Below, piece by piece: positions 57,924 to 64,000 of a stretch of DNA of 64,000 nucleotides (the first letter of the stretch is position 1; the number at the start of each line of letters is the position of its first letter). Under the pieces are notes generated by a model, which worked only from the letters and a program-made list of their open reading frames with translations, searched no databases and was not told the DNA's origin. Origin of the DNA: Viridothelium virens. Its lineage: Eukaryota > Ascomycota > Dothideomycetes > Trypetheliales > Trypetheliaceae. The stretch spans positions 124,001 through 188,000 of the forward strand of contig ML991782.1 in the NCBI GenBank assembly GCA_010094025.1. Reading direction: 5' to 3'. A program made the translations under genes and the position numbers.

Positions 57924-60686
57924 TCACCTCACCTCCACCGACGGACAAAACCGCCTCCCCGCCACATCAATCCCGACCTCCCAAACCCCCTCCTCACTCC
58001 CCACATACAGCCTCCTCCCATCCGCACTCATCGCCAGCCCCGCAGTCCTAACCCCCCACTCCGGACTGACCCGGCCCACCAACCCCATCCGCTCGCTCGC
58101 AATCAACCCCGCGGCGTTAATCGCCGTGCTGCTCCCAAACGGCACGCCGCGAGCAGCGGCGCCACCACTGCCCCCTCGATCGCCCGCCGCAGTGTTCGCG
58201 GCGGCGGTCGAGGTCTGGTGCAGACGTGCGGCGCGCTCGCGGTTGCGGACGAGGGCGCGTAGACGGCGGAGCTCGTGGCTGGGGTCGAGTGGGGCGGGCG
58301 GAGGGGGCGTCGAGGCGCCGTCGCGTGGGATGCTGTAGGTGGTGTAGGTGGCGGTGGTGGGGGCGTTGGCGGGGGTGGGGAGGTGCGAGGAGGAGGTCGC
58401 GGAGGTGAGGACGAGGTTGCGGGTTGGGGAGCGGCGGAGGGACGAGGAAGAAGAAGAATTGGATGGGTTGCCTGTGTTGTTGGAGGGGAGGTCGTTACTA
58501 TTGGTGTTGTTGTTTTGGGTGCTGGAGCTGGAACTGGAGGATCGGGGAAGGCTGGCGTCTTGGATTTCTTGGCGGAGTTGGAGGAAGCGTTCAGCGGTGA
58601 GGGGTCGGTTGGCTTCGCGCTCGATGGCAAGGCTTTCGCGGATGCGCCGGAGGCGGGAGAGTTCGTTGGAGATATCGGTTGGTTGAGAAGTTTGATTTTG
58701 CGTGTCCCGCGCAATTTCCCATAGGTTAGATGGGCTGTACGTAGGGCGTGAGATGGAAGACGAACTATCTCTAGCCTCCCGATCTCGTTCCCGCTCACGT
58801 TGCATGGAGGCTTCTATTGTGCGCCATGAATCAAGTATAGAGCTCGACGATGAGGGTGTGGGATTGTAGGTCGATAATGAGCTAGAAGTCTCGGGAGTAG
58901 GAGATGTGAGCGACGTGCGTGAGGTGGTAGGATTATTAGAGACGCCATCATTGGACGTGTTTGTCTCAGAGAGGATAATTGAGCTGCGTCGACGAGGCTG
59001 CCACGGTGGTCTGTCAGGATTGATATCTCGATTTCGGAGATGTTCTCGCAGCGACCCCAGATGCATTGATTGCTCCGCTGTGGAAGTCGTGCGACTAGCT
59101 CGAAGCGCGGGAAAATCTGTGCCGCCATGGCTTGATCCACGATTGCGGTCAAACATAGAGGCTGATGGGTAATTAATGCTTCTAGCCAACGTACCGTTAT
59201 TTCTCGCCTCTTCCCGTTGTCTAGTTGTTCGCAAGGCTTCCAGTATTGCTCTCTCTTGGTTAGTCAGGCCGTGGGGATCATCATCATAATCCTCATCAAG
59301 ACCTGTTTGGCGCATGCGATCTCTCCTACTCTGTGAGGCCGAGATGTACTCATTTGCCAGTCCCACAGCAGCGCGAGTATCATCGGCATCCAGGGCCCGG
59401 CGGTATCTCCGAATGAAGTCTGCCTCTTGTGACAGCATAGTATATTCGATTTGAGTTGGATCGTCGGCATCTACAACTTCTAGCTTTTCAAGGCCTTCTT
59501 CTTGATGGTCCAGATGTATAGTCTGCTTGGTTCGTAGGCCAGTTCTGAGGTCACCGATGCATACGCGACCAGAATCTTCACTCCATATAAGAAGATCCCA
59601 TGTTTCTGGAGCAAACATCATCGTGCGAATTGCACCTGGTCCTGGGTCTGGTTTTGGTCTTGATGAAGCTAATATTCTGACTATTGCATCCTCGCCAAAC
59701 TCCATTTCTTCTAACAGCGCCGTCTCAAAGATACTGATGTAGCCGCATTCTGAGCCAATTGCGCATAATGTTCCAGACGGAGACCAAGCAGTTGAAAAGT
59801 AGCAGCAGTTTGTAGCTTCGCGTGGCGAGTGTAACCTCACCTCTTTGAGGAGTTGCCAATCTGATGATAGATTACTCGAGCCATCATTCGACTTCAGCTT
59901 CGCACCTTTCTTGCCCTTCACGCGTTCGTAAAAATATGCTCGTGGAGCATCTCCAACCGCCACCAGAATTTGACCGTCTGGAGAAATCGTAGCATGGTTG
60001 ACTGGGAAAGGAAGCGCTAAGCGTGCAGTCTCTGCTAAATGTGTTAGTGAGTATATTCGGACAGACTTGTCATTGTTCGTTAGAACTGCCACGACCTCGT
60101 CGCTCGCGCCGTCCCGGAGTGCTGGTAATCGATGTACTGAAACGGAATTGACGATTTCATCCCCTATCCGTTCAATTTTGACACGTGGTGCTATGGCACC
60201 AAGAGACGAATGTGGGTTCTCGGAGTTGCCAAAGTCAAGGGGTAGCACAGTGTCAACGTCCGCGGAATGAGAAGAGCCAGTTTTTATGGCAGCAAAGTCG
60301 CCATTATCTTCACCACCTACACAGAGCCAGCCATGACCGGCTGCTGTACATCTTGCTTCAAAAGGGAGGTAGGCAATATGGTTGCGCTTTTGCGTAGAAG
60401 GGTTGAGGCACCATACATCGGAGCCGGTGGCGTAATAAAGGTGATCAGGTTCGGGGAGGCTGATGTAGTGTCGGAGCTGCCAATGCCTTGACCATATGTT
60501 AGTATGCCATAGAGAAGCCACCAAATTCAGCTCGAGCTTACGAGATTGGAATCTTGGTTGGGAATATTCGTTTCTTCGGTAATACTAGGTCATTCGTGTC
60601 ACGGCAACTATTCTGCGGTCAGTTGGGCCTGTAAGAGTAGTGGTGGAACAGGTAGAATGCACTAACACGAAGTCATCGACGGCCAT
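57924..60686 (-). CDS. WD40-like protein with DUF2415
   Basis: Three exons (60663-60686, 60542-60612, 57924-60486) give 885 residues. The first codes for eight (MAVDDFVL); the second for VLPKKRIFPTKIPIS before HWQLRHYISLPEPDHLYYATG. The N-terminal half is a beta-propeller (NHATISPDGQILVAVGD, STAWSPSGTLCAIGSECGYI). DUF2415 follows at about 280-320 (RPKPDPGPGAIRTMMFAPE, DLLIWSEDSGRVCIGDLRTG). The C-terminal half is disordered, with long Ser, Asn and Thr runs, then a conserved tail (LAMSADGRRLYVGSEEGVWE) that looks like one more propeller strand set. The family is fungal and uncharacterised. Confidence 0.85.
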
Positions 60687-61447
60687 GTCATAGATTGAGA
60701 CTTGTCGTGGAAGTGAGAACAACGTGGAGGGGTAGGGGTTGAGGGAAGGTTCTTGTGGCTAGAGATCGTAGGGTGAGAGGCGTGAGAGGTTAAGATGGGC
60801 GGACCACGGAAGAATGTACGTCACGCAACTGAAAGGGCGTTGGAGCTTCAACATGCGGTCGTGGATTTGAATCGCTTGGCGCGAAAACTTTTCGAAAACG
60901 AAGTAATAAATAGATGTCTCGGTTATCTTTGACAAAGACTATGAATACAACTTGGTACCTAGTGTACTCTATAACTGGGCAGGTAGGTACTCCGTACATC
61001 TATACGATATGGAAATTGCGGAGTTATGCTTGTCACGTGCAAATCTTCGGTGAAGTCCCGGCTTATGGGTATCGCATTGCCTTGACTGTTGTGTCGAGGT
61101 CGAGTCCCAATGAATAATCAGTGGGTCCAGCTTCAATTTGGTGACACCGACTGGACGATCTTGAAACATGGCATTACCGTACAAGGCATAAGACTCAATC
61201 TTTGTGTCAGTCCAGTGTTAGGCTGAAGAGGTCTGTAGATGTTCGATGGCCTTCTCCGAGAACTGCGCTTTGCCAGATTGGGACAGCACTAGATTTTCTC
61301 ATCGTCGACCTCATCCGTTTCCCTTTTGCCGCATCTCATCAAATTCTTGCTCATCTTTGATACCCCCATTCCTTCTTATATTTATCACTCTTCTCGTGCT
61401 TCTAATATCCTCCGACAAAATAAGACTTCATCCCATCTGCCTCCACG
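60687..61447. promoter_or_regulatory. divergent promoter region, DUF2415 gene and SSC1
   Basis: 761 bases with no gene. A widely spaced TTC-N5-GAA (61252-61262) could be a gapped heat-shock element, but a single pair is weak evidence. A pyrimidine-rich stretch (about 61300-61440) precedes the SSC1 start. Confidence 0.35.
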
Positions 61448-63609
61448 ATGTTGTCTCAACGGATATCGCGAAGCGTATGCTCCTCCTTGCATGCCCTGTT
61501 GATCGTATCCCTAACATCAAAATCTTTAGTTCCTACCGCGCAGTGCTCTGAACCTTCGCACTCAGGTCCCCAAAGCTCCACTATTATCTGGCTTCAGACG
61601 GCATTATGCTGAAAATGTCAATGAGGGCGAGAAAGTGAAGGGGCGCGTCGTTGGTATTGACCTGGGCACGACAAATTCTGCAGTGGCGGTCATGGACGGG
61701 AACCAACCCAGGATCATTGAGAACTCAGAGGGTATGCTTAAATGGCTTCATTCATCTGCTATTCCAACTAATCTCTCTGTTAGGTACTCGAACAACACCA
61801 TCGGTTGTGGGCTTCACAAAAGAAGGCGAGAGGTTGGTCGGTATTGCCGCCAAACGTCAGGCCGTGGTTAATCCCGAGAACACTCTGTTCGCGACAAAAC
61901 GTCTCATCGGACGCAAATTCTCGGAGCCCGAGGTTCAACGCGACATCCAGCAAGTACCTTACAAGATCGTACAGCACACGAATGGCGACGCCTGGTTGGA
62001 AGCTCAAGGCCAAAAGTACTCCCCCTCGCAGATAGGTGGTTTTGTCCTCGGCAAGATGAAGGACACGGCTGAAGGTTTCCTCGGAAACAAAGTTCAAAAT
62101 GCTGTCGTTACTGTGCCGGCGTACTTCAACGATTCGCAGCGTCAAGCAACAAAGGACGCAGGTCAAATTGCTGGATTGAATGTTCTCCGGGTCATCAACG
62201 AGCCTACTGCTGCTGCTCTTGCTTATGGTCTTGAGAAGGCACAGGATCGTGTTGTCGCTGTCTACGATCTTGGTGGCGGAACCTTCGATATCTCTGTCCT
62301 CGAAATTCAAAACAGTGTGTTCGAAGTGAAGTCCACGAACGGAGACACGCATCTTGGTGGTGAGGATTTCGATATCACCCTTGTGCGACACCTCGTCCAG
62401 CAGTTTAAGAAGGACCAGGGCATTGATCTCTCCAACGATCGTATGGCTATTCAGCGAATCCGCGAGGCGGCTGAAAAGGCCAAGATTGAGCTCTCGTCTG
62501 CTCCTCAGACTGATATCAACCTTCCCTTCATTACTGCTGATGCCTCCGGACCAAAGCACATCAATTCTAAGCTCACTCGTGCTGAGCTCGAGAAGCTGGT
62601 CGACCCACTTATCTCCAGAACCATTGACCCTGTCCGCAAGGCCCTTAAGGATGCCAACTTACAAGCCAAGGATATTCAGGAAGTCATCCTTGTTGGCGGT
62701 ATGACCCGTATGCCAAAAGTTACTGAGTCGGTCAAGAGTATATTCGGTCGCGATCCTGCTAAATCTGTCAACCCTGATGAAGCCGTTGCTATTGGAGCTT
62801 CCATCCAAGGCTCCGTGCTCTCTGGTGAAACCACCGATCTCCTCCTTCTCGATGTTACCCCACTCTCTCTAGGTATTGAAACTCTCGGCGGTGTTTTCAC
62901 TCGTCTCATCAACCGCAACACTACCATCCCCACCAAGAAATCTCAAATATTCTCCACCGCTGCAGATTACCAATCTGCCGTCGAAATCAAGGTCTACCAG
63001 GGTGAGCGTGAGCTCGTAAGAGATAACAAACTCTTGGGTAACTTCCAGCTTGTCGGCATTCCACCAGCCAGCCGTGGTGTGCCACAAATTGAGGTTACCT
63101 TCGATATCGATGCCGACTCTATCGTCCACGTTCACGCCAAAGACAAACTCGCCAATAAGGAACAATCCATCACCATCGCCTCTGGCTCTGGTCTGTCAGA
63201 AAATGAGATCCAAGGAATGGTCGACGACGCTGCCAAGTACGCCGATGCGGACAAAGACCGCAAGAATGCGATCGAGGCCGCCAACCGTGCGGACTCTGTA
63301 CTCAACGATACCGAGAAGGCATTGAAGGACTTTGAAGATAAGCTAGACAAGACCGAGGCAGAGAAGATCAAGGAGAAGATCAGCAGCCTCAGGGAATTCG
63401 TCAGCAAGAGCCAGGCCGGTGAAGGTACAGCGACTGCACAGGAGTTGAAGGAGAAGACAGATGAACTACAGACTGCCAGCTTGTCACTCTTCGACCAGAT
63501 GCACAAAGCTCGGGCTGCGGAGCAGAGCAATGAACAAGGACAACAGGGACAGCAACAAGGGCAGGAAGGCCAACAGGGTGAGGGGCAAGGTGAAGAGAAG
63601 AAGCCCTGA
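61448..63609 (+). CDS. SSC1: mitochondrial Hsp70 (Ssc1)
   Basis: Exons 61448-61474, 61530-61731 and 61784-63609 give 684 residues. The N-terminus [20 protein letters not shown] is a classic mitochondrial presequence. The ATPase domain shows [34 protein letters not shown] and [13 protein letters not shown]; the linker [19 protein letters not shown] and the substrate-binding domain follow. The tail is Gln/Gly-rich ([19 protein letters not shown]), as in other filamentous fungi. Ssc1 drives protein import through TIM23 and folds matrix proteins; without the EEVD tail it is not a CHIP client-receptor. Intron 1 (55 bases, CTAAC branch) restores the presequence frame. Confidence 0.97.
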
Positions 63610-64000
63610 AAGCCTTTCACATGTCCTTGTCCATCATCTCATTCCCCTCGAGCTTCCTTGTGCCCGTTGTTAAAAGCGATCATTCGTGCATATTGGCGTC
63701 AATCTCTAGAGCTGGTCCGGCCATTCGTCTGTAGTAATATTTCTCACCTCTGTGTATCTTTCTAGCCGAGGTCCACTCTTCATCGCCTGTCTTACCACCT
63801 TCCCACTTTCATCACTTCATAGTCTTCCGCGCCACCTTCCGACCAATGTCTGCCTATATCTATTAATTGAGTCCGGCGTTGTTGCCTTACTGGATGGACG
63901 GCAGTGGAAGACTGAATGTCTGTACTTTAGATACGAAATATAATGTCAGCTTCTCCTCTCAGAAGTTCGGTTTCCCTATTCAATCTCCGCATATTTCTTC
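63610..64000. other. SSC1 3' flank to window edge
   Basis: 391 bases. Pyrimidine-rich on the + strand near 63750-63850. No gene recognised before the edge. Confidence 0.4.

Noticed and set aside
60838-60875. tRNA-like B-box (GATTCAAATCC on the minus strand)
   Set aside because: The flanking bases do not form a T-arm, and no matching A-box, anticodon arm or acceptor stem is present.
61252-61262. Heat-shock element upstream of SSC1
   Set aside because: Only one widely spaced TTC/GAA pair; a functional element normally has at least three alternating units.
1-64000. Transposons, virus-like elements, CRISPR arrays, rRNA or tRNA genes
   Set aside because: No reverse transcriptase, transposase, integrase or capsid-like frame, no regularly spaced repeat array and no cloverleaf-compatible box pair was seen on either strand.

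Overview
The window is nuclear DNA from a filamentous ascomycete (Pezizomycotina). Nearly every gene is broken by introns of about 45-115 bases with GTRNGY-type donors and CTRAC/CTAAC-like branch sites. The gene content is also typical: Zn2Cys6 regulator, Bbc1, Mrp51, Ecm11, one-chain Leu1, DUF6594, Clr5-ankyrin, DUF2415. I could not place it to class. I found no rRNA, tRNA, CRISPR array, transposon coding region or virus-like element. Splice models were built by hand from reading frame, splice sites and family similarity. Most close exactly in phase.

1-11.4 kb is the most accessory-looking part. It holds an unrecognised minus-strand gene, a DUF6594 membrane protein with a hairpin cluster just upstream, and then a likely three-gene unit: a Zn2Cys6 regulator (2983-5429), a divergent 14-helix DHA2 efflux pump (5751-7460) and a phenol-hydroxylase-like FAD monooxygenase (8970-11343). 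The regulator-pump promoter contains three inverted repeats, two of them built on CGG/CCG triplets. One half-site reappears upstream of the monooxygenase. This is the best candidate here for a small undescribed catabolic or resistance cluster.

11.5-21.7 kb is housekeeping: Rtr1 CTD phosphatase, Bbc1 actin-patch SH3 protein, Mrp51 mitochondrial ribosomal protein, eS17 ribosomal protein (with a GC-AG intron), and a ZZ zinc-finger protein. 21.7-31.2 kb is gene-poor: a 1,129-residue Clr5-ankyrin protein, a degenerate ~55-base tandem repeat, a short possible membrane protein, a quinone oxidoreductase and a membrane-anchored double-psi beta-barrel protein.

31.2-64 kb is gene-dense and mostly conserved: a disordered protein, Cdc73 (Paf1 complex), Ecm11, an F-box protein, Leu1, Alg7, Seh1, a CHIP-type TPR/U-box ligase, Tdp1, a dipeptidyl-peptidase-V-like S9 peptidase, a 2EXR/F-box-like protein, acyl-CoA-binding protein, a monocarboxylate-type transporter, a DUF2415 WD protein and mitochondrial Hsp70 (Ssc1).

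A compositional signal cuts across the gene map. At four places (about 28.85, 34.7, 57.0 and 58.2 kb) a C-rich stretch flips abruptly to a G-rich one on the + strand inside a GC-rich patch, whichever way the gene runs.
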